The notes beneath the pieces were generated by a model that was not told the origin of the DNA, ran no database searches, and saw nothing but the letters and a program-made list of their open reading frames with translations. Positions 43,271 to 52,216 of a DNA stretch of 64,000 nucleotides are shown piece by piece. The translations under genes were made by a program, and so were the position numbers. The stretch is from Chloroflexota bacterium (GTDB taxonomy: Bacteria; Chloroflexota; UBA11872), in contig JAJDUU010000025.1 in the NCBI GenBank assembly GCA_022826485.1, positions 113,803 through 177,802 on the forward strand, in the 5' to 3' direction. Within the stretch, counting starts at the first letter, position 1; every line of letters begins with the position of its first letter.

Positions 43271-43687
43271 TCAGTCTGACCTGGTACCGGCCGGCAAGAT
43301 TTCAACGGTTGCCAGGCAACCGGGCACATCCCGCAATGCGGCGTCGCACGAAATCAGCGGCGCCCCGAGGATCTCGGCCAGCGCCAGATATAGGCCGTCG
43401 TAGACCGTCACGTTTGATCGGAACGCAAACGCCCTGGAAATCAACACCGTATGGGGAAACCGCTGGATCGGTAGCCGCACCAAGTCGTCCAGTGACGCTC
43501 CGGCCCGAGCGACTGACATCTCGCCCCGAAGTGCCAGCCCACGTAGGGTCTGGCCGACTTCAGCATCCAACAAGTGCGGCGCGCAGACGGTTTCCCGGTA
43601 CGCAAATCGCCGCGCGAGCGATTCGCCAGCGGGGCTGCCGGTTCTGAGAAACATATCGACCACCACCGACGCGTCAGCGACGATCAC
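43271..43687 (-). CDS. VapC-like PIN-domain toxin
   Basis: A 138-residue PIN-domain ribonuclease. The acidic active site is readable: Asp5 in VADASVVVDMF, Glu in LLDAEVGQTL, Asp in VTVYDGLYLALAE and Asp in LISCDAALRD. Its ATG overlaps the antitoxin's last 4 bases on the minus strand, so the pair is translated together. It should cleave tRNA or rRNA when freed from the antitoxin. Confidence 0.85.
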   Translation of the reverse strand: MIVADASVVVDMFLRTGSPAGESLARRFAYRETVCAPHLLDAEVGQTLRGLALRGEMSVARAGASLDDLVRLPIQRFPHTVLISRAFAFRSNVTVYDGLYLALAEILGAPLISCDAALRDVPGCLATVEILPAGTRSD

Positions 43688-43914
43688 CGCCGCTCGCGTT
43701 CCGCCCGCACCAGCTCAGCCGCAGACTCGGAAGGCTCCAGGCGCTCCCGCGCGGCAATGCGCGCCAGCACCTCCTCAACCGGCGGCACTGAGAGGGCTTG
43801 CTCCAGTTCGCGCAGCAGAAAGTCGGACAGGCTCAACCCGGCGCGGGCGGCGCGGGCCTTGGCCTCACGATGCACGTCGTCGGGGACGTTCCGGACTTGG
43901 ATCATCTTTGGCAT
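43684..43914 (-). CDS. Ribbon-helix-helix antitoxin (FitA/VapB-like)
   Basis: A 76-residue DNA-binding antitoxin. The N-terminus MPKMIQVRNVPDDVHREAKARAARAGLSLSDFLLREL is a typical ribbon-helix-helix with the strand IQVRNVP. The acidic C-terminus should block the toxin active site. It is the first gene of the pair, overlapping the toxin gene by 4 bp. Likely also represses the promoter upstream. Confidence 0.85.
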   Translation of the reverse strand: MPKMIQVRNVPDDVHREAKARAARAGLSLSDFLLRELEQALSVPPVEEVLARIAARERLEPSESAAELVRAERERR

Positions 43915-44052
43915 GTGGCAAACAGTAACACATGTGCATCACATGCACATCGGCCCACCCCGACGACGTCGACTCGATGGTACGCATCTGGCCGTTTGAC
44001 ATGCCCCATCCATGCGGAAATACTCCGCGCCAACTGAATACCGAACCACCGT

Positions 44053-44213
44053 TCGCTTCAGGTGCCCACCCAGGGAGAATAGGGAAGGCGGTGAAAATCC
44101 GCCGCGGTTGCGCCACTGTAAGCGGGATTTTGGGGCCGGAGCCCACTGTCAGCCATCTGATGGGAAGGGCCCGGCGAACCACCTAAGCCCGTAAGCCAGG
44201 AGACCTGCCTAAG
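44053..44213 (+). promoter_or_regulatory. Cobalamin riboswitch
   Basis: The conserved core is unmistakable: CAGGTGCCC near 44060, GGGAAGGCGGTGAAAATCCG near 44083-44102, GCGGTTGCGCCACTGTAAGC around 44104-44123, then GGAGCCCACTGTCAG, and the 3' box GCCAGGAGACCTGCC at 44195-44209. It sits on the plus strand, about 105 bp before the start of the BtuC gene, whose cluster it controls. Ends are approximate. Ligand is adenosylcobalamin-type by family knowledge. Confidence 0.95.
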
Positions 44214-44284
44214 CGAGAGGTGACCACTCTCCGCCATAGAGAGGGTCCTCGCGGTCAGGTCGTTGTACCTGGCACACGGAAGCC

Positions 44285-44317
44285 CAGGTCTCCAGCGGAG
44301 AGCCGCTGGAGGTGAGG
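44285..44317 (+). promoter_or_regulatory. Riboswitch expression platform with Shine-Dalgarno hairpin
   Basis: A perfect 9-bp hairpin CTCCAGCGG (44290-44298) / CCGCTGGAG (44303-44311) has loop AGAG. Its 3' arm includes GGAG of the ribosome site GGAGGTGAGG (44308-44317) for the TTG start at 44319. The 9 bases CAGGTCTCC (44285-44293) are also fully complementary to GGAGACCTG (44199-44207) in the riboswitch 3' box. The two pairings exclude each other, which suggests translational control. Confidence 0.75.
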
Positions 44318-44318
44318 C

Positions 44319-45398
44319 TTGCTCGGGACCGCGCGACTGACGTCGCTGCGTGACTTTCGCCAGGCTGGCATCTCAAGACGTCTGGCCGTCGGCGGCGCCG
44401 TTCTCACCGTGCTGGCCCTTGCAGCGGCCCTGGTCTCCCTCAGTCTCGGGCCAGTCGACATCCCGGTCGCCCACGTGGCCTCGATTGTGCTTTCGGCGGT
44501 CCGTATCGAGCTTGCCGACGTCGGTCGCACCGAGCAGCTCGTCATCGAGCAAATCCGCCTGCCTCGCATTCTCGTCGGAGCCGTCGTCGGGATGGGGCTG
44601 GCGGTGGCCGGAGCCACGATGCAGGGGCTCTTTCGCAATCCCATGGCGGACCCCGGGATCATCGGCGTCTCCGCGGGCGGCGCCCTGGGCGCGGTCATTG
44701 CCATCGCCACGGGCGCGACCGGCCTCTTCTTCCTCGCCCTGCCCACATTTGCCTTCGTGGGCGCGTTGGCTGCCACCTTCCTCGTCTACGGCATCGCGGC
44801 CGTCGGCGGCCACTTCTCGATGGCCACCCTGTTGCTGGCGGGCATCGCCGTCAACGCCTTCCTGGGCGCCATCGTCTCCACGATCATCATCGTCCTGCCC
44901 GACAACGAGGCCCTGCGCGAGATTCTGTTCTGGCTCGCCGGCGGCCTGGATTCGCGCGCGTGGGAGCACGTGCAGATTTCGGCGCCGTTGATTCTCGCCG
45001 CCACCGCCGTCATCTTGCTGGCCGCGCGCGACCTCAACCTCCTGATGCTCGGCGACGACGAAGCGCGCGCCATGGGGGTGCGCGTCGGTCTGACGCGCGC
45101 CGTTCTGCTGGCCGCCTCGGCGCTGGCAACAGGCGCCGCCGTGGCCGTCAGCGGAACCATCGCCTTCGTGGGCCTGGTGACGCCCCACATCCTCCGCCTG
45201 GTGCTGGGACCCGATCACCGCGTGCTGATTCCCCTCAGCGCCATTGCCGGCGCGGTCTTTGTGATCGTCGCCGACACGGTCGCCCGCACCGTCGTGCAGC
45301 CGGCCGAGTTTCGCGTCGGCGTGCTGACGGCCTTCGTCGGCGCGCCGTTTTTCGTCCTGCTGCTGATTCGCAACAAACGTCGGGCGCAGGCGCTATGA
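44319..45398 (+). CDS. btuC: Cobalamin/iron ABC transporter permease (FecCD family)
   Basis: A 359-residue membrane permease of the FecCD family. About ten helices are spread through the sequence. QIRLPRILVGAVVGMGLAVAGATMQGLFRNPMADPGIIGVSAGGALG in the N-terminal third and SGTIAFVGLVTPHILRLVLGPDHR near 283-306 are highly conserved family blocks. A cobalamin riboswitch directly upstream, plus the neighbours, supports corrinoid import. The TTG start at 44319 has GGAGGTGAGG upstream, and this site lies in a riboswitch-controlled hairpin. Confidence 0.9.
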   Translation: MLGTARLTSLRDFRQAGISRRLAVGGAVLTVLALAAALVSLSLGPVDIPVAHVASIVLSAVRIELADVGRTEQLVIEQIRLPRILVGAVVGMGLAVAGATMQGLFRNPMADPGIIGVSAGGALGAVIAIATGATGLFFLALPTFAFVGALAATFLVYGIAAVGGHFSMATLLLAGIAVNAFLGAIVSTIIIVLPDNEALREILFWLAGGLDSRAWEHVQISAPLILAATAVILLAARDLNLLMLGDDEARAMGVRVGLTRAVLLAASALATGAAVAVSGTIAFVGLVTPHILRLVLGPDHRVLIPLSAIAGAVFVIVADTVARTVVQPAEFRVGVLTAFVGAPFFVLLLIRNKRRAQAL

Positions 45399-45535
45399 AG
45401 CGCGAGCAACGGAAGGGCCGTCACTTGTCACGTCATTAGCGTCCGAAATCCCTGCATCCCACCTGCCGTGAATAGGCGGCATCACCGGGTCGACGCGTGG
45501 AGACGCTCGACCAACCGAAAGGATCGTTCGAAGAC

Positions 45536-46732
45536 ATGCGACGACTGCGCACCATGGCCCTGATTTCCTTCGTGCTCGCCGCGCTTGCGCTTGCCCTCGC
45601 GGCATGCGGACCGGAATCGGAGATTTCGCCGGCTGCTGAAGCGACGACCCCTGCGCCGCAGCCCAGGGTCGAGCCGACCGCGACGGCGGCGCCGATTCCC
45701 ACCCAGACCGCTGAGCCGACGGCGACCGCGACCGCGGCGCCAACCCCGACCCAGACGGCCGAGCCCACGCCGACCGTGGATGCGATGGCGCTGTCGCCAG
45801 AGGTCGAGCAGGCGTTTGCCAACGTCCGCGGCATCGTCGACTCCACCAACTTCAGTTGGCCTCGTGAAGTCGAGGGGCTCAACGGCGTCTTTAGCATCCC
45901 GGCCAAGCCGCTGCGCATTGTCACGGCCTCGGTTGGGCACGACGAAATGACGCTGGCCCTGGTGCCGCTGGATCGGCTGGTGGCCGTCGGCAGCGCCTCG
46001 CAGAACTCGACCTATTCCAACGTCGCCGACTTGCTGCAGACCAAGCCCCAGATTTCCCGCGACCCCGAGACGATCATCGCCGCGGCGCCGGACGTCGTGG
46101 TGACCAGTCCGTTCTTCTCCGCCGACGGTGTCGAGGCCCTTTCGAAGGCCGGCGTGCTCGTGATCCAGACCGAGCTGAAGCACGACCCGGAGGCCCGCAT
46201 CAACAACATCCTCTTGATGGGCTACATCTTTGGCGAAGAGGAGCGGGCCGTGGAATTCGCCACTGAGGTTCGTGACCGGTATGAGTCCCTCATTGCCGTG
46301 ACCGGCGCCGTCGAATCCCGCCCCCGCGTGCTGGCGCTCACCCAGTACTCCGACACGCTGTGGGTAGCCGGGGCGGACTCCACGGAAGGCGGCGTCATCG
46401 AAGCGGCAGGCGGACTGAACGCGGCGGCCGACGCCGGCGTCGAAGGCAACCAGACCACCAGCCTCGAGGGCGTGATTGCCATGGCGCCCGAGATCATCGT
46501 GATCGCGCAGCCCGTCGAGTTCGGGGCGGAGGAATTCAGGCAGAGCCTGCTCGACAATGAGGCGCTGGCCGAACTGCCCGCCATCAAAAACGATGCCGTA
46601 TACATCGTGGAGAGCAAGCACTTCACGACGCTCTCATACTGGAACATCCGTGGAGCCGAGGACCTGGCGCGGCTGCTGTGGCCCGATGACTTCGCCGATT
46701 CCGAGAGCCCACCCTTTAGTCTGGCGGGGTAG
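45536..46732 (+). CDS. btuF: Corrinoid ABC transporter substrate-binding lipoprotein
   Basis: A 398-residue lipoprotein of the BtuF/FecB periplasmic-binding fold. The signal peptide ends in a lipobox LALAAC with Cys24. A Thr-Pro-rich stalk of about 55 residues precedes two lobes joined by a rigid helix; LRIVTASVGHDEMTLALVPLDRLVAVGS and VVVTSPFFS are typical first-lobe elements. I chose the ATG at 45536 so that the lipobox is correctly placed; a GTG at 45497 also reads in frame. It lies between the permease and ATPase genes of the same importer. Confidence 0.88.
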   Translation: MRRLRTMALISFVLAALALALAACGPESEISPAAEATTPAPQPRVEPTATAAPIPTQTAEPTATATAAPTPTQTAEPTPTVDAMALSPEVEQAFANVRGIVDSTNFSWPREVEGLNGVFSIPAKPLRIVTASVGHDEMTLALVPLDRLVAVGSASQNSTYSNVADLLQTKPQISRDPETIIAAAPDVVVTSPFFSADGVEALSKAGVLVIQTELKHDPEARINNILLMGYIFGEEERAVEFATEVRDRYESLIAVTGAVESRPRVLALTQYSDTLWVAGADSTEGGVIEAAGGLNAAADAGVEGNQTTSLEGVIAMAPEIIVIAQPVEFGAEEFRQSLLDNEALAELPAIKNDAVYIVESKHFTTLSYWNIRGAEDLARLLWPDDFADSESPPFSLAG

Positions 46733-46735
46733 CCC

Positions 46736-47638
46736 ATGACGCGAGTTGCACCGTCCACGGCGCTCCGTGCCGACGATCTGAGCTTCCGGGTCGAGGCCAA
46801 GTCGCTCCTCGAGCGGGTCAACCTGCACGCGGATCGCGGGCAGATGGTCGGTTTGATCGGACCGAATGGCGCCGGAAAGTCCACGTTCCTCCGCGCCATG
46901 GCGGGCGTGTTGCGTGTCCACGAAGGCGTGGTCTGGCTCGAGGGCGAAGACCTGGCCGCGCTCCCCGCCAAGGAGGTGGCGGCCAGGCTGGCGCTGGTGC
47001 CCCAGCTCGCGCCCTACACCCATGGCTTCACCGTGCGCGAGCTCGTGCTCATGGGACGCTATCCCCACCTGGGCCGCTTTGAAATCGAGGGGTCGGCCGA
47101 CGACCGCATAGCCCGCGACGCCATGCGCCTGACCGAAACCGAGGAGTTCGAGGCGCGAACGCTGGACACACTGTCCGGGGGGGAGCGTCAGCGCGTGTTC
47201 GTTTCGCGCGCCCTGGCGCAGCAACCCCGCGTGCTCCTGCTGGACGAACCGACTGCGAACCTGGACGTGCTGCACAAGCTGCGCGTGCTGGATCTGGTCC
47301 GGCGGCTGGTCGACGAGGGGCTCACGGCGGTGGCCGCCATCCATGACCTCGGCATGGCGGCGCGCTACTGCGATCGCTTGATCCTGCTCAGTGCCGGCAG
47401 GGTGCTTGCCGAAGGCGCCCCGGAAGAGGTATTGGTTCCCGAGATCATCGAGTCCGCCTTCGGCGTCGAATCGGCCGTCTACCGCGACCCGGCCACGGGA
47501 TCGCTGGCCGTCAGCGTGATTGGTCCGTCCGCCGGCAACGGCGTTCCACCCCCGGCCGCCCGCGTCAACGGCTGGAGCGATCACGAAGACCGTGAGGCCG
47601 ACGTCGTCGCACCGGGGGCGAAGGCGGTCCGACCATGA
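46736..47638 (+). CDS. btuD: Corrinoid ABC transporter ATPase
   Basis: A 300-residue ABC ATPase. Walker A GPNGAGKST at about 42-50, signature LSGGERQR near 147-154, Walker B RVLLLDEPTANLD near 167-179 and a switch His in AAIHDLG are all intact. A C-terminal extension of about 40 residues is low-complexity. It starts 3 bp after the binding-protein gene and overlaps the CobO gene by 4 bp, completing the corrinoid importer. Confidence 0.9.
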   Translation: MTRVAPSTALRADDLSFRVEAKSLLERVNLHADRGQMVGLIGPNGAGKSTFLRAMAGVLRVHEGVVWLEGEDLAALPAKEVAARLALVPQLAPYTHGFTVRELVLMGRYPHLGRFEIEGSADDRIARDAMRLTETEEFEARTLDTLSGGERQRVFVSRALAQQPRVLLLDEPTANLDVLHKLRVLDLVRRLVDEGLTAVAAIHDLGMAARYCDRLILLSAGRVLAEGAPEEVLVPEIIESAFGVESAVYRDPATGSLAVSVIGPSAGNGVPPPAARVNGWSDHEDREADVVAPGAKAVRP

Positions 47639-48210
47639 GCGAACCCGATCCGCACACACCGCCCGCCGAGGTCGCCAAGACCCGTCGCAAGCGCCACGGG
47701 CTGGTGATCGTCAACACCGGTGAGGGCAAGGGCAAGACGACCGCCGCCCTCGGGGTGATCTTTAGGGCCTGGGGACGCGACTTCAAGATCCGTATGTTCC
47801 AGTTCATCAAGCACACCGGCGCCACCTTCGGCGAACACCGCGCGGCCATGCGGCTCGATATCCCCATCGAAGCGCTGGGCGACGGATTCACCTGGCTCTC
47901 CAAGGACATGGATCGCACCCAGGCCCTGGCCGTGGAGCAATGGGGGCGCTGCAAGGAGGCCATCCTGAATGGCGAGGAGGACATCATCGTGCTCGATGAG
48001 TTCACCTACGCCATGCACTACGGCTGGGTGCCCGTGGCCGATGTGGTGGACACGCTCGGGCAGCGCCCGGCGCGCATGCACGTCATCATCACGGGGCGCT
48101 ATGCGCCGCAGGAGTTGATCGACGTTGCCGATCTGGTGACCGAGATGCGAATGATCAAGCATCCCTACCGCGAGCAGGGCATCCGCGCCCAGCAGGGGAT
48201 TGAGTTCTAG
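47635..48210 (+). CDS. cobO: Cob(I)yrinic acid a,c-diamide adenosyltransferase (CobO/BtuR/CobA type)
   Basis: A 191-residue P-loop corrinoid adenosyltransferase. The nucleotide loop is NTGEGKGKTT at 27-36; the Asp/Glu box LNGEEDIIVLDEFTYAMHYGWV near 111-132 holds the Walker B-like Asp. It adds the 5'-deoxyadenosyl group to cobalt. It overlaps the BtuD gene by four bases (ATGA) and is followed 2 bp later by CobT. Confidence 0.92.
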   Translation: MSEPDPHTPPAEVAKTRRKRHGLVIVNTGEGKGKTTAALGVIFRAWGRDFKIRMFQFIKHTGATFGEHRAAMRLDIPIEALGDGFTWLSKDMDRTQALAVEQWGRCKEAILNGEEDIIVLDEFTYAMHYGWVPVADVVDTLGQRPARMHVIITGRYAPQELIDVADLVTEMRMIKHPYREQGIRAQQGIEF

Positions 48211-48212
48211 CC

Positions 48213-49271
48213 GTGACGATCGACGTGGTCGTCGGAGACATTCGTCCGGGTGACTCCCGTGCGAAACGCGCGGCGGCGGAGCGTCATCAGCGGCTCACCA
48301 AGCCGCCGGGCAGCCTGGGGCGGCTGGAGGACCTGTCCTTACAGCTTGCGGGCATCTTCGGAACCGATCGGCCAACCGTGCAGGGCGCCACGGTCATCGT
48401 GGCGGCCGCCGATCACGGCGTGGCGGCGCAGGGTGTCACCGGCTATCCCCAGGCGGTGACCGCCCAGATGGTGCGCAACTTCCTGGCGGGCGGTGCGGCC
48501 ATCAGCGTCATGGCGCGGTCCCGCGGCGTGGACCTGGTCATCGTCGACGCCGGCGTGGCCACGCCGCTGCCCGCGCATCCGGACCTCCAGGTCGTCGCGC
48601 CGGGACGCGGCACGCGCGACATCACGCAGGGCCCGGCCATGACGCGCAGCCAGGCGGAAGCCTGCCTCCGGGCCGGCGTTGCGCTGTCCACGGCAGCCGC
48701 CGAACGCGGGGCAGCCATCATCGGCATGGGCGACATGGGCATCGGCAACACCACGTCCGCCAGCGCCATCACGGCGGCCGTCACGGGCGCGTCTCCCACG
48801 CAAACCACGGGACGCGGCACGGGGCGCACCGACTCCGAGCTCGCGCACAAAATCGCCTGCGTCGAGCGCGCCCTGGACGTGAATCACCCGGATCCGATCG
48901 ACGGTTTGGAAGTGCTCGCCAAGGTCGGCGGCTTCGAGATCGGCGTGCTGGCCGGCGTGGTGCTGGGCGGAGCGCTGGCGGGGCGGGCGGTGGTGCTGGA
49001 CGGCTTCGTCTCCGGCACCGCCGGTCTCATCGCCCACCGTTGCTGCCCGACGGTCCGCGACTATCTCATTGCCGGCCATCTGTCAGCCGAGCCCGGCCAC
49101 CGCATCGCCCTCGAGCACATGCAGCTCCAGCCGCTGCTCGATCTCGGCATGCGCCTGGGGGAGGGCACCGGCGCATTGCTGGCGGCGGGGCTGGTCGAAG
49201 TCGCCGCCGCCTGCCTAACCGAGATGGCCACGTTCGACGAGGCCGGCGTGTCCGACCGCGAGCCGGACTAA
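48213..49271 (+). CDS. cobT: Nicotinate-nucleotide-dimethylbenzimidazole phosphoribosyltransferase
   Basis: A 352-residue CobT protein, normal length. RLTKPPGSLGRLEDL near 28-42, AADHGVAAQGVTGYP near 66-80, GDMGIGNTTSASAI near 172-185 and the C-terminal LLDLGMRLGEGTGALLA, with its catalytic Glu, are all family blocks. It activates the lower-ligand base as alpha-ribazole phosphate. GTG start 2 bp after CobO. A lower-ligand biosynthesis gene such as BluB is not in the window. Confidence 0.92.
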   Translation: MTIDVVVGDIRPGDSRAKRAAAERHQRLTKPPGSLGRLEDLSLQLAGIFGTDRPTVQGATVIVAAADHGVAAQGVTGYPQAVTAQMVRNFLAGGAAISVMARSRGVDLVIVDAGVATPLPAHPDLQVVAPGRGTRDITQGPAMTRSQAEACLRAGVALSTAAAERGAAIIGMGDMGIGNTTSASAITAAVTGASPTQTTGRGTGRTDSELAHKIACVERALDVNHPDPIDGLEVLAKVGGFEIGVLAGVVLGGALAGRAVVLDGFVSGTAGLIAHRCCPTVRDYLIAGHLSAEPGHRIALEHMQLQPLLDLGMRLGEGTGALLAAGLVEVAAACLTEMATFDEAGVSDREPD

Positions 49272-49275
49272 ACCT

Positions 49276-50028
49276 GTGCGAAGCCTGCGACTCGCCATTA
49301 GTTTCTTGACGGTGATCCCCGTCGCGCCGAGGGACACCGGTCCCATGGGTCCGGCGCGCGCCTATTTTCCGCTGGTCGGCCTCGGGCTCGGCGGCATCCT
49401 GGCCGGCCTGGACCTCGCGGCCCGGCAGGTGCTGCCGATGCCGGCCGTTGGCGCGCTGCTGGTGGCCGCCCTGCTGGCCCTGACGCGAGCCATCCACACC
49501 GAGGGTTTTCTGGATACTTGCGACGGCGTGCTCGGCGGACGCGACCGCGCGGCGCGACTGGAGATTCTGCGGGATTCCCGCGTCGGCGCCTTCGCCGTCG
49601 TTGGCGGAGCGTGCCTCGTGCTGCTCAAGTGGACCCTCGTGATAGGTATTCCGGACGCGGAACGAACCAGTCTCCTGGTGCTCTTCCCCTGCCTCTCGCG
49701 GTGGGGCATGGTGGCCACCATGGGCGTCTTTCCCTATGCGCGAGCCCAGGGCCTCGGCACGGCGTTTCAGTCTGGCGCCAACTGGCGTCAGCTCGTGATC
49801 GCCCTCGCCACGGCCGTGCTGGCCGGTTGGCTGCTGCTGGGCAGCGCCGGGTTGGTCCTGTTCGCGGGCGCGACGGTGGTTGCGCTCGTGCTCGGCTGGT
49901 GGTTTCGGCGCCTGCTCGGCGGCATGACCGGCGACACCTACGGCGCAACCAACGAGGTGGCGGAGGTGGCCGTGCTGGTGCTGGGTCTGAGCGTGGCGCC
50001 GGCGCTGATCGACGCTCCGTTCTGGTAA
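49276..50028 (+). CDS. cobS: Adenosylcobinamide-GDP ribazoletransferase
   Basis: A 250-residue integral membrane enzyme. FLTVIPV near the N-terminus, HTEGFLDTCDGVLGGRDRAARLEILRDSRVGAFAV near 75-109 (acidic metal-binding residues Asp-Thr-Cys-Asp) and hydrophobic helices through the rest match CobS. It joins activated lower ligand to the corrinoid GDP. GTG start 4 bp after CobT. Confidence 0.92.
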   Translation: MRSLRLAISFLTVIPVAPRDTGPMGPARAYFPLVGLGLGGILAGLDLAARQVLPMPAVGALLVAALLALTRAIHTEGFLDTCDGVLGGRDRAARLEILRDSRVGAFAVVGGACLVLLKWTLVIGIPDAERTSLLVLFPCLSRWGMVATMGVFPYARAQGLGTAFQSGANWRQLVIALATAVLAGWLLLGSAGLVLFAGATVVALVLGWWFRRLLGGMTGDTYGATNEVAEVAVLVLGLSVAPALIDAPFW

Positions 50029-50075
50029 ATGGCGCAGGCAAAGATCGGCGCCGGCGGGCGCCTAAAGGAGTGACG

Positions 50076-50711
50076 ATGGGCCACTGGTATCTGGTGCGAC
50101 ATGGTGAAACCGATTGGAATCTCAACGAGCGAATTCAAGGCCAGACGGATACACCCCTAAATGCCACCGGTCGCCGGAAGGCCGACCTGCTGGGACGACG
50201 GTTGGACGACGTGCATTTCGACGCGATGTACAGCAGCGATCTGGCACGCACCTACGAGACTGCGCAGCTGGTTGCGAAGGGCCGTGATCTCGCAATCGTC
50301 GCCGATCCCGACCTGCGCGAATTTTCCTTTGGCGAGTGGGAGGGCCTGACCGACGCCGAGATAGAGGCCCGGCAGCCCGGCGCGCTGACCGAGCGGATCA
50401 GCGCCGGAAACGAGGCGTTTTCCGCACCCGGCGGCGAAAACACCTGGCAGGTGCTGGAGCGCGTGCGGCGTTTCTGCACCCGCACCGCCGAGCGCCACGA
50501 CCCGTCGGAAGACATCCTCGTCGTCGCGCACGGCGGATCAATTCGTGCCCTCGCGGTGGCGTTGTTGGACCTGGCGGAGACCGACTTCTGGCGCTTTCGG
50601 ATCCACTGCGCCAGCCTGGGCATCGTCCGCAATCACTCCGACGGGCGCGTGCTGGTGCGATGGAATGACATCAGCCACCTGCCAGCCGCGGACCGCGACA
50701 CGCCGGTATGA
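50076..50711 (+). CDS. cobC: Histidine phosphatase, probable alpha-ribazole phosphatase
   Basis: A 211-residue histidine phosphatase. The catalytic His is in YLVRHGETDWN near 5-15, and the second His is in DILVVAHGGSIRAL near 148-161. Located between CobS and CobU, it most likely removes the phosphate from alpha-ribazole or adenosylcobalamin 5'-phosphate. The ATG at 50076 has AAAGGAG 5 bases upstream. It overlaps CobU by 4 bp. Confidence 0.85.
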   Translation: MGHWYLVRHGETDWNLNERIQGQTDTPLNATGRRKADLLGRRLDDVHFDAMYSSDLARTYETAQLVAKGRDLAIVADPDLREFSFGEWEGLTDAEIEARQPGALTERISAGNEAFSAPGGENTWQVLERVRRFCTRTAERHDPSEDILVVAHGGSIRALAVALLDLAETDFWRFRIHCASLGIVRNHSDGRVLVRWNDISHLPAADRDTPV

Positions 50712-51265
50712 GCAAACGCCTCACCCTGGTGCTGGGCGGCGTGCGCGCCGGCAAGAGCCGCTATGCGCAAACGCTGGCGCAGGCCGGGCAGCGTGTGCTC
50801 GTCGTCGCCACGGCGGAGGCGGGCGACGAGGAAATGGCCCCCCGCATCGAGGCGCACCGGGCGGAGCGACCCGCCGCCTGGGACACGCTGGAAGAGCCGA
50901 TCGACGTGGCGACGGCCCTGGCCCCGCGCTTGCCCAACTACGACACCGTGCTGCTCGACTGCCTCACCCTCTGGGTCAGCAATCTGCTGCTCGGACACGC
51001 CGACGCCGGGCAGGCCGCTCCCGACATCTCCGCCGAGGCCCACCGCCTGCTCGAGCTCTACGAAGATGGCGACGCCGCCTGGATCGTCGTCAGCAACGAG
51101 GTAGGCCTCGGCGTCATCCCGGCGAACGAGCTGGCGCGCAGCTATGCGGACGCACTCGGATGCGTCAACCAAATCTTTGCCGCCGCAGCTGACGACGTGA
51201 ACCTGATGGTTGCCGGGGTGCCGCTGAGCATCAAGGCCTCGAGCGGAGAAGGGAAGGGGTGCTAG
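50708..51265 (+). CDS. cobU: Bifunctional adenosylcobinamide kinase/guanylyltransferase
   Basis: A 185-residue CobU. P-loop LGGVRAGKSRYA near 9-20 and the His that receives GMP in RIEAHRAERP near 47-56, plus LLDCLTLWVSNLLL and VVSNEVGLGVIP, match well. Last gene of the plus-strand arm; it ends 15 bp from the convergent PduX gene. Confidence 0.92.
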   Translation: MSKRLTLVLGGVRAGKSRYAQTLAQAGQRVLVVATAEAGDEEMAPRIEAHRAERPAAWDTLEEPIDVATALAPRLPNYDTVLLDCLTLWVSNLLLGHADAGQAAPDISAEAHRLLELYEDGDAAWIVVSNEVGLGVIPANELARSYADALGCVNQIFAAAADDVNLMVAGVPLSIKASSGEGKGC

Positions 51266-51280
51266 CACCCCGCCAACCAA

Positions 51281-52216
51281 TCAGCCTCGGCGCTTGGCTG
51301 TGCGGCCACTGGTCGTCACACCGCCGCCAACCACTCGGCAGTTATGCACCGCGACCAGGCCCGGCAGGCGACTGAACGCCTGACGCTCGGCCCATCCGAT
51401 GCGGTCGGCGTCCTCGGCAAAGAGCAACCCCAGCACCGTGCCGCTGTGCGCCACGTTGACGCCAACCGCCCCGGCGGCGCGCCCCAGTTCCAGTACCGAC
51501 GCTAGCTGCGGCTTGGGGAGCACCGCCTGGTTCGCCAGGCTGCTCAGCGTCGCCCCTTCCCCAATGGGCCGCGCGTCGCCCTCGGCCAATCCAGACGTGA
51601 TGAGATCGAGGGCGTCGCGAAATCGTGCCGCGTGGGATCGAAGCTCGGCCCGTCGGTCCACCGCGTTGAACGCTTCGGTATCGAGCTCGTCGGCAAACTC
51701 CAGCGCCAGGGTCCGCATTTCGGGCGGCGGTCCTAGCGACCGCGCCATGCGACCACCGCGATGATCGAACAGCGCGATGCCGGGCAGCATCACGCCGTCG
51801 CTCGGCTCCACGGCCAGCGCGAGCGCCGCCTGTTGTTGCGGGTCGATGGACCTGCTCAGTGCCGCCGCCGACGCGCCGATGGCCGCCGCCACGTCGGCCG
51901 TGCTGCTGGCCATTCCCTTGGCTCGCGGCAGCGCCGTTTCGAGATGCAGGCGGGCGTCCAGGTCGCGACGTCCCAGGAATTCGAGCGTCAGCGCCACGGC
52001 CCGGCGGGCCTTGGGAGCGTGTGCCGGTCCGTCGACGAACCCGGCGCCGTCGGCGAGCTCAACCGTCGCCGTCGAGCCCAGATCGATCGGACAGGTCACC
52101 ATCACAATCGTGCCGTCCAACTCGCCCTGGGCCAGCTCGCCGCACGTGCCCGGCGCCCAGGCCATGCCGCGCGCGACGGCGCCTTCGACCGCATCCCTGC
52201 AAGTGGACGCGGTCAT
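51281..52216 (-). CDS. pduX: GHMP kinase, L-threonine kinase PduX-like
   Basis: A 311-residue GHMP-family kinase. The N-terminal APGTCGELAQG near 21-31 is characteristic of PduX, and PRAKGMASSTADVAA near 96-110 is the ATP-binding glycine/serine loop. It phosphorylates L-threonine, the substrate for CobD. Overlaps the CobQ gene by 4 bp (ATGA); final gene of the minus-strand arm. Confidence 0.85.
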   Translation of the reverse strand: MTASTCRDAVEGAVARGMAWAPGTCGELAQGELDGTIVMVTCPIDLGSTATVELADGAGFVDGPAHAPKARRAVALTLEFLGRRDLDARLHLETALPRAKGMASSTADVAAAIGASAAALSRSIDPQQQAALALAVEPSDGVMLPGIALFDHRGGRMARSLGPPPEMRTLALEFADELDTEAFNAVDRRAELRSHAARFRDALDLITSGLAEGDARPIGEGATLSSLANQAVLPKPQLASVLELGRAAGAVGVNVAHSGTVLGLLFAEDADRIGWAERQAFSRLPGLVAVHNCRVVGGGVTTSGRTAKRRG

